23,007 bases of DNA from Nitrospira bacterium HGW-Nitrospira-1 (lineage in GTDB: Bacteria > Nitrospirota > Thermodesulfovibrionia > Thermodesulfovibrionales > UBA6898), in assembly GCA_002839535.1 (NCBI GenBank), contig PGYF01000023.1, forward strand, positions 1 to 23,007, given 5' to 3'. A model generated the notes under the pieces. It did not search any database, was not told where the DNA came from, and saw nothing but the letters and a program-made list of their open reading frames with translations. Positions 1 through 7,089 of this stretch are shown piece by piece. How positions within the stretch are numbered: the first letter of the stretch is position 1; every line of letters starts with the position of its first letter. The translations under genes and the position numbers were made by a program.

Positions 1-45
1 ATTCAAATGGAACGTTTACACGGGATTTCGTCATTCCACGGCTTG

Positions 46-85
46 ACCCCCGCATCAAGCATGCCCTCTGACTTGATCAGGGGGT
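46..85. repeat. hairpin-forming intergenic repeat, copy 1
   Basis: Bases 46-59 (ACCCCCGCATCAAG) are nearly complementary to 72-85 (CTTGATCAGGGGGT), 12 of 14 positions pairing, around a 12-base loop at 60-71. The 32 bases 54-85 recur exactly at 172-203. The copy is preceded by GTCATTCC at 30-37, a motif repeated elsewhere in the window. It looks like a dispersed REP-like intergenic element. No coding potential is evident, and a role in termination or RNA stability is only a guess. Confidence 0.8.
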
Positions 86-125
86 GCGGGGCAGTCTCCC
101 AATCCAGATTTATATATTGTTGTCA

Positions 126-146
126 TTGTCCAGCTTGACCGGACAA
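126..146. repeat. short inverted repeat between the two hairpin repeats
   Basis: TTGTCC (126-131) and GGACAA (141-146) are perfect inverted copies around a 9-base loop containing GCTTGACC, a string also present in hairpin copy 1 at 41-48. It appears to be another module of the same repeat family. There is no U-run, so it is not a convincing terminator. Confidence 0.55.
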
Positions 147-166
147 TCCAGGATAGGGTATGGATT

Positions 167-203
167 CCCCGATCAAGCATGCCCTCTGACTTGATCAGGG
201 GGT
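167..203. repeat. hairpin-forming intergenic repeat, copy 2
   Basis: GATCAAG (171-177) pairs perfectly with CTTGATC (190-196) around the same 12-base loop as copy 1. The stem continues through CCCC (167-170) against the G-run at 198-202, with one bulged base. Bases 172-203 are identical to 54-85. Confidence 0.8.
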
Positions 204-235
204 CGTGGAATGACGGAGGGGGGTCGGGCAATGAC
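202..235. repeat. 21-bp tandem unit, about 1.6 copies, inverted relative to the right end
   Basis: GTCGTGGAATGAC starts at 202 and a diverged copy, GTCGGGCAATGAC, starts at 223, a period of 21 bases with a G-rich spacer between them. The reverse complement of this unit is tandemly repeated at the right end of the window (22953-23007). From 236 to 289, the remainder of the left flank, I see only AT-rich sequence without a supported gene. Confidence 0.7.
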
Positions 236-289
236 ACAAATTAGGAGGCAATTCATTAAAAAGTATATCATAAAAGTTAACGCACTACA

Positions 290-1753
290 CTATGATTTAA
301 ACAACGGCGGCTCGTGGTCTTTTTTGCTGAACAGATCGCTTTTTGCCCATATCCAAAAAAGGCTCCGAAGGCTTTTCAGGGCCATAGCAAAATCATGGGG
401 GCTTCTCAGTTCAAGCAATTTCTTCAGGATAAAGGAATGCCTGGTATAAAACCGTTTAAACGCTATCTGCCGAAGCCTTAATATATCTTCCTTGGTCATG
501 GTATAAGGGATGAATGCAGCGCCCTGGTAGGTAAAGTCGGTAAGCTCATCCGACATCGTCCCGTATTTTTCGAGGTTATCATAGAGATAGGTGCCGGGGA
601 ATGGAGTAATCGCATGAAAGTTTGCCATATCAGGATTCAGTTCAATCGCAAAATCGATAGTCTGAAGCCCCTCTTCAAAGGTTTCCCCTGGAATGCCGAA
701 GAGAAAAGGAGTATTGACCTTAAGCCCCACTTCCTGCGCAGCTTTCACCGCCTTTTGGATCTGTTCCAGGGTTGTACCTTTCCGGATGGTATTGAGGTTT
801 TTCTGCACCCCGCTCTCAGCGCCAAAGAGGATTGCCCAGCAGCCCGCATCCTTGAACGCCTGCAATAATGGCTTGTCCACCTGATTCACACAGGCAGAGG
901 CGAACCAGGTGAAGTCAAGCTTTCTGGCCTTTAGCTCTTTCGCAAACTTCATCGCCCTGTCATAATCAGCAGCCAGGGTGTCGTCAATGAACTTGATCTC
1001 TCTATACCCCTGCTCAATGCAATGTTCTATTTCTGTCAGGACGTTTTCAACACTGCGGTAACGAATGCCGCTTTTTCTCTCTTTGTCTATCTGGAAGCAG
1101 TATATACATCTCCGGTTACAGCCCCTTGAGGTCATAAGTACTGCAACAGGTTTTCTTTTATAGGTGGCCGGGGGGGGGGTATATTTATTCGAGTCACCGA
1201 GAAGTTCCCGCGCTGGAAAAGGCAGTGAATCGAGGTCGGCGATCAAAGGCCTCTCCGGATTTTTTATGATCCTTTCTCCGTCACGGTAAATCACGCCCTT
1301 GACGCCTTCAAGGCTTTCCCCGCTCTCCAGCCTTTCAAGTATTTCAAGACAGGTAAATTCACCTTCACCGCACACTATAGCGTCAAAGGGCTTTCCTCCA
1401 CCTTCAAGACATTTTTCCTGCATTGCAATAGGATAAGGGCCGCCAGCGCAAATAAAGACATGCCGCTGAAACATCTCTCTGAAATCAACAGCTGTCTTCT
1501 TTGCCTTTTTCCAGCCGAAAGTCGTTGAATAAATACCGATAAAACCAGGATCAAATTGCTTTATTTCAGCGAGGATTTGTTTATGGGACATAAATGCGCC
1601 GTTAAAAAACCTGACTTCATGACCGGCCTTCTGCAATACCGCAGCTACATAGAGAGTGCCGAGCGGCTGCCAGTAATTGATCTGCGAACCGGCTGTCTTT
1701 GAAGAAAAAATGTCTTCCGGGACCCAGGAGGGGATTACAAGCGCACATCGCAT
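290..1753 (-). CDS. B12-binding-domain radical SAM protein
   Basis: The 487-residue protein has the layout of cobalamin-dependent radical SAM enzymes. A Rossmann-like B12-binding domain spans about residues 1-140, with a CGEGE motif near 128-132. A radical SAM core follows, with the CxxxCxxC iron-sulfur motif at C212, C216 and C219. The C-terminal tail resembles HpnP/HpnJ/BchE-type relatives. Such enzymes reduce S-adenosylmethionine to a radical and often methylate or rearrange unactivated carbons of lipids or cofactors; the substrate here is unknown. The DxHxxG cobalamin-ligand motif is not obvious, as in many relatives. The gene lies 6 bases downstream of the FAD oxidoreductase gene and is probably co-transcribed. 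No clear Shine-Dalgarno precedes the ATG, and the leader consists of heptamer repeats. A G10 run lies inside the gene at 1170-1179. Confidence 0.85.
   Translation of the reverse strand: MRCALVIPSWVPEDIFSSKTAGSQINYWQPLGTLYVAAVLQKAGHEVRFFNGAFMSHKQILAEIKQFDPGFIGIYSTTFGWKKAKKTAVDFREMFQRHVFICAGGPYPIAMQEKCLEGGGKPFDAIVCGEGEFTCLEILERLESGESLEGVKGVIYRDGERIIKNPERPLIADLDSLPFPARELLGDSNKYTPPPATYKRKPVAVLMTSRGCNRRCIYCFQIDKERKSGIRYRSVENVLTEIEHCIEQGYREIKFIDDTLAADYDRAMKFAKELKARKLDFTWFASACVNQVDKPLLQAFKDAGCWAILFGAESGVQKNLNTIRKGTTLEQIQKAVKAAQEVGLKVNTPFLFGIPGETFEEGLQTIDFAIELNPDMANFHAITPFPGTYLYDNLEKYGTMSDELTDFTYQGAAFIPYTMTKEDILRLRQIAFKRFYTRHSFILKKLLELRSPHDFAMALKSLRSLFWIWAKSDLFSKKDHEPPLFKS
1170..1179. repeat. G10 homopolymer tract inside the radical SAM gene
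   Basis: Ten consecutive G on the plus strand, C10 in the coding strand, encode the Pro-Pro-Pro stretch near residues 193-195, just before the iron-sulfur motif. A gain or loss of one base would frameshift the protein before its catalytic cysteines. The reading frame is intact here. Confidence 0.9.
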
Positions 1754-1757
1754 ATCA

Positions 1758-1846
1758 AATCAAGATACATGATTCAAGATGCACGATACATGATTTTTGT
1801 CCTGTATCTTTTCTTCATCCTGTATCCTGCATCTTGTATCCTGCAT
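1758..1846. repeat. heptamer short-tandem repeats in two opposed arms
   Basis: From 1758 the sequence falls into 7-base units: AATCAAG, ATACATG, ATTCAAG, ATGCACG, ATACATG, ATTTTTG. From 1817 to 1844 come four units of ATCYTGY (ATCCTGT, ATCCTGC, ATCTTGT, ATCCTGC). The reverse complement of the right arm is rich in ACAAGAT/CAGGAT and matches the left arm, so the two arms form an imperfect inverted repeat. The tract supplies the last codons and stop of the FAD oxidoreductase and the untranslated junction to the radical SAM gene. Confidence 0.8.
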
Positions 1847-3214
1847 ATTCTTAATTATCTTTTCCGCAGTTGTAAGCCCGGATTTGATTGCGTGGTCCAT
1901 ATTATAGTACCTGAACATCCCGGTCCTGCCCGCAACATGCAGATTGCCAAACAGAGCCAGATAATCATAGACTTTTTTGCAGAGTTCCTTATAGCCGACC
2001 TCAAAGAGGGGATATGCCTTTTGCACCCTAACCACCATAGCGTCAATCACTTCATCTCTTTTTATGAATCCGAGCTTTTCGAGATTTTCTATAGTAATGT
2101 CTTTGAGCCTCTCATCAGTTTCGTTCCAGAGAGAATCGCCCTTAAAGCTGAAGAATTCCGTAACAATAAGCGTCTTGCCAGGAGGGGCCATTTTATCGCT
2201 CCAGTTGGTCGGTTCATGTATTCTTCCGAAGGGTATTTTCTGTTCAGGTATGTATATCCATGTCTGGTCAGTAACCCTTTTCCTGTCAACCATTATCGTG
2301 ACAATCACAAGGCCCCGGAATTTGAGCCTTGACGCAGCATCCAGGATACCCTGGGGAGGCGCGGGATTCAGTATGCTGAGCAGTTTCGTTGCCGGCATAC
2401 TCGATATGAACTCTTCGCCGCAGACAATACGGGCGCTGCCCTGGTTCTTCACCACAATACTGTCTATCCTGAAGTTCGAATGATTAACAGATTCCACTGT
2501 GGTATTGGTGTATACGGCATTCTCTATTTCGATTTCATCTCTAAGCCTGTCGGAAATCCGGCCTATCCCCAATTCAGGATAAAGGAAATTGTCCGTGAGT
2601 GTCGGGATGTCTTTTCCGGTAAATTTAAAAAAAGCGTTTTTCACCGCCTTTGCAAGAGACAGGCCTTTGATCCGCTGGGCAACCCACTCCGCGCTGATAC
2701 GGTCACAGTCAATCCCCCAGACTTTTTCGCTGTATTGCTTGAAATAAATATTAAACATCGTGCGCCCGAAATTGCTGACCACCCAGTCTTCCAGGGAAAT
2801 GCGCTCTTTTTCCTTCAATAAATTCCTGAGTCTCTCAATCCCGTAATCACACATTATCCTGAAGGTGGTCGGCAGCCCCAGCCCGAACATCGCGTTCAAG
2901 GGCTTGAGGGGGTAATCGAAAAATTTATTCCTCAGATAAATCTTGCTCGTACGGTTGACTGTAATCAGTTCCCCTTTCATCAGGTCCCTGACGAATCCGT
3001 CGATACTGGCGTCTTTCGTGAAAAACCTGTGCCCCCCAAGATCGAATCTGAAGCCATCCTTCACAATCGTCTTTGAAAGACCGCCGACCGTTGCATCGCT
3101 TTCAAACACCTTTACGCTGAACCCTGCCTTGCTCAACACATAGCCTGCAGAAAGGCCGGTGAGACCTCCGCCCAGGATAACCATTGTATTTTCCCTATTC
3201 ACTGTATTATGCAT
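1760..3214 (-). CDS. FAD-dependent amine-oxidase-type oxidoreductase (HemY/UDP-galactopyranose mutase-like)
   Basis: The N-terminus carries the dinucleotide-binding motif GGGLTGLSAG (residues 15-24), followed by the family motif LGGHRFFTK. This is the arrangement of COG1232 flavoproteins related to protoporphyrinogen oxidase and UDP-galactopyranose mutase. Members are frequent in polysaccharide and lipid clusters, but the exact reaction cannot be told from sequence. Met11 (ATG ending at 3184) is preceded by AGGGA with 7-base spacing, a better ribosome site than that of the upstream ATG at 3214, so the true start may be 3184. The last 25 or so residues are encoded by heptamer repeats and look like an unconserved extension. 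The radical SAM gene follows after 6 bases, suggesting a two-gene operon. Confidence 0.8.
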   Translation of the reverse strand: MHNTVNRENTMVILGGGLTGLSAGYVLSKAGFSVKVFESDATVGGLSKTIVKDGFRFDLGGHRFFTKDASIDGFVRDLMKGELITVNRTSKIYLRNKFFDYPLKPLNAMFGLGLPTTFRIMCDYGIERLRNLLKEKERISLEDWVVSNFGRTMFNIYFKQYSEKVWGIDCDRISAEWVAQRIKGLSLAKAVKNAFFKFTGKDIPTLTDNFLYPELGIGRISDRLRDEIEIENAVYTNTTVESVNHSNFRIDSIVVKNQGSARIVCGEEFISSMPATKLLSILNPAPPQGILDAASRLKFRGLVIVTIMVDRKRVTDQTWIYIPEQKIPFGRIHEPTNWSDKMAPPGKTLIVTEFFSFKGDSLWNETDERLKDITIENLEKLGFIKRDEVIDAMVVRVQKAYPLFEVGYKELCKKVYDYLALFGNLHVAGRTGMFRYYNMDHAIKSGLTTAEKIIKNMQDTRCRIQDEEKIQDKNHVSCILNHVS

Positions 3215-3321
3215 AAAATCCCGTTATATTCATTCACCTTGTATAAATTTCAGACAAGTCGAAACAGAATAAGGCGGGATATAGTATTGGAGGGGATGAA
3301 GCCGTCTCTCCCCCAGGTTTT

Positions 3322-3341
3322 TAATTTTCAAGCGAAAATTA
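3322..3341. other. AT-rich perfect hairpin downstream of the YeeE gene
   Basis: TAATTTTC (3322-3329) and GAAAATTA (3334-3341) form an 8-bp perfect stem with an AAGC loop, beginning one base after the transporter stop codon. There is no U-run after it on the transcribed strand, so it is a weak terminator candidate at best. The rest of 3215-3321 shows no gene or clear promoter. Confidence 0.5.
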
Positions 3342-3342
3342 C

Positions 3343-4425
3343 TTATTCCATATCATTCATTGGCTTGATGAATTTGTAATAGACCATTGTCCAGTTGCCG
3401 AGGATAATGGCTATCGTAGCGGCAATACTCCCGATAGAGAGTGTGGTAAAACCCGTAAGACCCTGACCAACGTTACAGCCGCCTGCAGTGGCAGCGCCGA
3501 ATCCCATCATGAGACTGCCGCCAAGCACGGTAAGGAGTTCCTTTGCGTCACGCGGTGTCTTCCAGGCAAACTCCTTGAGAATTTTGGCGCTGATAAAAGC
3601 GCCGAGAGGCACACCAATATAGAAAAATTCGGCCCACGTTACCTTGAAGCCCAGGATGTCATACATAGGAAAGAATCTTGAACGGGCGTCACCGGTGAGA
3701 ATAGTGAAGAATAACTCGCCATTCGGGGTAGTGAAGTTCATACCCCTTGCAAAGCCCGGCGAACCGAAATATTCAGATGCCCAAAAGGTAATAACCCCCA
3801 TAATACCCAGCAAAACAGCTGTTATCGACCAGTAGAAACCCTTTGATTTTCTGATGGTGAAAGGCTTGCTCTTACTGGCGAACAATATGCAAAGTGCGGA
3901 TATAAGGAGAATAACGCCCCACTTGATAGCCGGGTTTTCCTCACCGCCGGCTATTCCATACAGTGTGAGGGGCCCCTCGCCGATTTTGACGCTTCTAAGA
4001 AGGTTGTAGACGGGATTCAGGATTCCATTAGTCGTCGCCCCGATACCGAGGAAGAAGCCGAAGACTGCAAACAATGATGCAATCTGCCCCTCACCCCCTT
4101 TGTAGGTGATGCCGCTTCCACACCCGCCCGCAAGAACAATGCCGAGGCCAAAGATATAACCGCCGATGATATTGGCAAGCGGATAAAACGACTGGGCCTT
4201 CAGATGGATGATTCCCGCTTCATCAAGCAGGTTGGAACCAATCAGCATAATGGCTAGGGCAACAATGTATGCGTGAAACAGTGTAAAGTCCTTGATAAAG
4301 ATCGTGTCCCTGAAGGCGCTGTTCATACAAAACCTTCCACGCTGCAAAATAAATCCGATAAGCCCCCCGACTATCAAGCCGGAAATGATAAAACCGAAAG
4401 TTACACTTTCTACTATAGTTTCCAT
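3343..4425 (-). CDS. YeeE/YedE family sulfur (thiosulfate) transporter, TsuA-like
   Basis: The 360-residue hydrophobic protein has two pseudo-repeats, each with a family cysteine motif: AGGCGSG (C102) and AGGCNVGQG (C317). A further cysteine lies in RGRFCMNSAFRD (C33). Three conserved cysteines line the thiosulfate path in characterised YeeE/TsuA proteins, so uptake of thiosulfate or a related sulfur species across the inner membrane is the likely role. The start is secure: AGGAGGT at 4430-4436 lies just before the ATG. A promoter at 4449-4477 indicates transcription independent of the genes upstream. No TusA/YeeD-like sulfurtransferase, the usual partner, is adjacent. Confidence 0.88.
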   Translation of the reverse strand: METIVESVTFGFIISGLIVGGLIGFILQRGRFCMNSAFRDTIFIKDFTLFHAYIVALAIMLIGSNLLDEAGIIHLKAQSFYPLANIIGGYIFGLGIVLAGGCGSGITYKGGEGQIASLFAVFGFFLGIGATTNGILNPVYNLLRSVKIGEGPLTLYGIAGGEENPAIKWGVILLISALCILFASKSKPFTIRKSKGFYWSITAVLLGIMGVITFWASEYFGSPGFARGMNFTTPNGELFFTILTGDARSRFFPMYDILGFKVTWAEFFYIGVPLGAFISAKILKEFAWKTPRDAKELLTVLGGSLMMGFGAATAGGCNVGQGLTGFTTLSIGSIAATIAIILGNWTMVYYKFIKPMNDME

Positions 4426-4448
4426 TCCTACCTCCTCGTTTTTTTGTT

Positions 4449-4477
4449 AAAATATCATAGACGTTTTGTTTTGTCAA
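4449..4477 (-). promoter_or_regulatory. sigma-70-type promoter for the YeeE transporter gene
   Basis: Reading the minus strand, TTGACA (4472-4477), a 17-base spacer and TATTTT (4449-4454) match the -35/-10 consensus well. Transcription would start near 4442, giving a short leader that contains the Shine-Dalgarno. The -35 and spacer lie inside the 3' end of the mntA reading frame. Confidence 0.6.
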
Positions 4478-4931
4478 CACGCACGCGGCGTTGGCATGGT
4501 GTGTGTGTTACGGGGCGTGTGCAGCGAGTGTTCAAAGAGGGAGGAGAGGGACTTGAAGTTACCCGCCTGTTTTGAAAATACTGCCAGTCATGATAGGCGG
4601 CGATCTCCCTGGTTTCAAAAACCAGGCGGCGTTCGGGATTTCTATCTATGAGCAGTATCCCTTTACTGATAATTTCGAATGGGAACAATGGGGAACCAAG
4701 GTCGTTCAAGACCGTAACCTGGACTTCAGCTCCGAGCATGCGGGACAATTTCGCCTCGAGATAGAACCTTCTCCAACGGGATACCTTCCGGTCGTTCCTG
4801 TAGAATACGGCGACATCCCAATCGCTTCCCTCAGCTGCCCCACCAGTTGCCCTTGAGCCGAACAGATAGGCGAATTCGATGGTCTTGTCTTTCCGCAAGA
4901 CATCCGTTATCGACAGTTGTACGTTCTTCAC
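4455..4931 (-). CDS. mntA: MntA-like nucleotidyltransferase antitoxin (MNT domain, type VII TA)
   Basis: The minimal nucleotidyltransferase signature GSX10DXD is exact: G25-S26 and D37-x-D39, within LFGSRATGG...SDWDV. In studied HepT/MntA pairs the MNT protein AMPylates a tyrosine next to the HEPN active site and so silences the RNase. The gene overlaps hepT by 4 bases (ATGA), the usual antitoxin-toxin coupling. At the position where many MNT proteins carry a third acidic residue, my by-eye alignment finds Q71. After about residue 124 the protein continues with an atypical Ser/Pro/Arg/Thr-rich tail encoded by GT-rich sequence. This makes it 158 residues rather than the usual 130-140, and the tail overlaps the transporter promoter. 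Confidence 0.85.
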   Translation of the reverse strand: MKNVQLSITDVLRKDKTIEFAYLFGSRATGGAAEGSDWDVAVFYRNDRKVSRWRRFYLEAKLSRMLGAEVQVTVLNDLGSPLFPFEIISKGILLIDRNPERRLVFETREIAAYHDWQYFQNRRVTSSPSPPSLNTRCTRPVTHTPCQRRVRVDKTKRL

Positions 4932-5392
4932 AGTTTCTCCATCAAAGAGATAAATCTTTTCATATCGTTAATTCCGGTCTTGAGGAACCGCTTCATGTCG
5001 GCAGAAGTGTCCACTTCGTAGTCGTGAGCAAGAAAATTTCTAAAACCTGCGACATAAACAAACCTGCGCGAGAAATCCTTCGGAACCAGCTTATATTCAC
5101 CGAGCTTAAAAATGGAATCACTGTATGACGAAGGCCTGGGCAGGCCCTTCATGGAGATGACCAGTTCCGTTATATCGAGGGCTATTTCTGTGGCCAGATA
5201 CGCAGAGCGTTCCGCTATCTTTTTTGCCTCTACTGAGACCCCGAGCTCCTTCAAAAATTTCGCCCTGTTGACTTCCAGATAAAGGATTTCTTCCTTCAAC
5301 CTTTCAATCTTTCTGCGCAACACCGGATTCATGGGCATATTATAGCACTTCGCTGTTTCTTTATGCAGCGGACGGATCAGCGCTTCTGCCAT
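4928..5392 (-). CDS. hepT: HepT-like HEPN RNase toxin (DUF86, type VII TA)
   Basis: The helical protein carries the HEPN/HepT catalytic motif RX4HXY as R118-NFLA-H123-D-Y125, with Y125 the expected AMPylation target of MntA. HepT toxins cleave RNA, including tRNA 3' ends in a studied case, when not modified. The start is uncertain. The ATG at 5392 overlaps the upstream glycosyltransferase by 16 bases, but the family usually begins near MNPVLRRKI, so ATGs at 5338 or 5332 could be the true start and would give a protein of about 135 residues. None has a strong ribosome site. The position at the end of an LPS/glycosyltransferase operon suggests it inserted there or is read through from upstream. 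Confidence 0.85.
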   Translation of the reverse strand: MAEALIRPLHKETAKCYNMPMNPVLRRKIERLKEEILYLEVNRAKFLKELGVSVEAKKIAERSAYLATEIALDITELVISMKGLPRPSSYSDSIFKLGEYKLVPKDFSRRFVYVAGFRNFLAHDYEVDTSADMKRFLKTGINDMKRFISLMEKL

Positions 5393-7089
5393 GCATCTTT
5401 TGCAGCGTTTAGATAAACAGTAACAACCGGCTGATATTCATATATGTTATCAGTTGTGACAAAAGATACATTTTTGCCAAATCCGGCAATCTTCTGTTTT
5501 ATTTCCATTGGCAGTTTCATTCCTGTTTCATCAGAAATTACCACCACTGCTGAACGGCCCTGGTTTGTCTTTTTCGTCACTGTATAATACTTGGGATTTT
5601 TATATTCCCAACTGAACCTGAACGGTGACCGGGATAGATCTTCGGCTGAATATGGTTTTTCCCCAATATAATTATAACGGATCTGTGTTTTTGTAAAGAG
5701 GTCAAGTATCGGGACGGCTACCGCGGGGTTCACAAAAGAATTTTCTGAAGATACGGTAAAGACCTCTGCGCCTGTTACATCCAGCAAATCGAGATGCCTG
5801 CCTGCGTTCATGAGATTCGATGCGCTGTTTTTCTGGAGGAACGGCAGATAGGCAAATACGCCTACTGCAAAAGTGAACGCTACTACAGACAATGCGATAA
5901 ACCTGATAATCTCTTTCTGCCTGAGCCGCTGCAGCCCGTAAGAAGCCATGAGGGCCAGCATCGGGAAAACCATCATGATATACCGTATTCTCCTGATCTG
6001 GAACAAGAACACGAGCGCCACAAGCCAGAACACACCCAGATACCTGACATCCCTTTTTTTGCAGGCTGCATAAACAGAATATCCTGCAGCAAGTGTAATC
6101 AGAGGGTGTATCTGAAAGAAAAATGTAGAGACAAAACTCTCTCCCCACTTTCGCAGTCCGGGTTTTTGATACGACAGCAACAGGCTGATCTGTTCCGACA
6201 TGGAATCAAATTTATAAACAAAGACCGTTCCTATGAGAAAAGCAGCTATTGAAAGTATGGCAAAAACCCGCCTAAGATAGACGGAAGTTTTCAGTTCTGG
6301 AAAAGAATCACGGCATGTCAGGGCAAGAACAAGCAATACCGAGAGCATCATCCACATTGAATATTTCGAGTAAAACGCCAGCGTAATTGCCGCAGAAGAT
6401 AACAGTATCCTCAATGCCTTGCCTTTCTCAAGAGCTGTGAGAAAAGACAGGATTGCAAGCAAAAGAAAAAACATGGCAGGCACATCAACGAGCATGAGCG
6501 GGACCTGCGAGTAGAGATAGGGTATGCCCAGAAGAAGCAGTCCGGCATAAAAACCCGTATCCGCATCCCAGAGCTTTTTCCCTATCCAATAGGTGAGCAC
6601 AGACGACAGTGAGAAGAGAAGTGTCGTGAATATCTGGATATACAACCTGCTCTCTCCAAAAACCTTAAAGATCAGACCATAAAAAAAAGGCACAACCGGC
6701 AGGTCTGTCCATGCCGCAATAGCCCTTCCCCATTCCCTGAGGAAAAAACCCGCTCCATATAACTCAAGGTGCTTTGCCTGCGCAAAATACCGGGAAGCAT
6801 CAACGATAATCTCAGGCTCACTCCAGAAAGAGGCTGCCATCGCAAAAGAAGAGCTAAAAAGAAAGAAGGAAGGGTAACGCTCCATCAAAGTCAGTCTTGA
6901 AAGCAGCCAGGCTGCCGGAATACAGATGACCAGAATGGAAAAAACAATTAACGGGTTTGCGACAGTGAATACATCCTGCCAACTGGCGGTCCTGTTATCA
7001 TCAAAAGATCGCGCAAAAAATAATACGGAATAGAGAAAAAGAGAAAAAAATGAAACAGCAATTACAGATCTGTTTTTCTTAAACCACAT
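5377..7089 (-). CDS. GT39/ArnT-like membrane glycosyltransferase
   Basis: This 570-residue polytopic protein begins with a short cationic segment (MWFKKNR) and a membrane helix. About ten or more hydrophobic segments follow, then a soluble C-terminal region from about residue 420. The first long loop contains an acidic VDASRYF segment and a PFFYGLIFKVFG motif typical of PMT/ArnT-family (GT39/GT83) enzymes, which use polyprenyl-phosphate sugars on the periplasmic face. Addition of a sugar to lipid A, LPS core or a protein is likely, but the substrate cannot be assigned. The gene overlaps the heptosyltransferase I gene by 28 bases and the hepT frame by 16. Its ribosome site is weak, consistent with translational coupling. 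Confidence 0.75.
   Translation of the reverse strand: MWFKKNRSVIAVSFFSLFLYSVLFFARSFDDNRTASWQDVFTVANPLIVFSILVICIPAAWLLSRLTLMERYPSFFLFSSSFAMAASFWSEPEIIVDASRYFAQAKHLELYGAGFFLREWGRAIAAWTDLPVVPFFYGLIFKVFGESRLYIQIFTTLLFSLSSVLTYWIGKKLWDADTGFYAGLLLLGIPYLYSQVPLMLVDVPAMFFLLLAILSFLTALEKGKALRILLSSAAITLAFYSKYSMWMMLSVLLVLALTCRDSFPELKTSVYLRRVFAILSIAAFLIGTVFVYKFDSMSEQISLLLSYQKPGLRKWGESFVSTFFFQIHPLITLAAGYSVYAACKKRDVRYLGVFWLVALVFLFQIRRIRYIMMVFPMLALMASYGLQRLRQKEIIRFIALSVVAFTFAVGVFAYLPFLQKNSASNLMNAGRHLDLLDVTGAEVFTVSSENSFVNPAVAVPILDLFTKTQIRYNYIGEKPYSAEDLSRSPFRFSWEYKNPKYYTVTKKTNQGRSAVVVISDETGMKLPMEIKQKIAGFGKNVSFVTTDNIYEYQPVVTVYLNAAKDAWQKR

Noticed and set aside
210..449. Small plus-strand gene at the left end
   Set aside because: It starts within the 21-bp repeat and runs antisense into the radical SAM gene; no ribosome site or motif.
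1769..2332. 187-residue open frame on the plus strand
   Set aside because: It is antisense to the FAD oxidoreductase gene, and its N-terminus is translated from the heptamer repeats.
3322..3341. Intrinsic terminator after the sulfur transporter
   Set aside because: The stem is AT-only apart from one pair and no U-run follows on the transcribed strand, so it is listed only as a hairpin.
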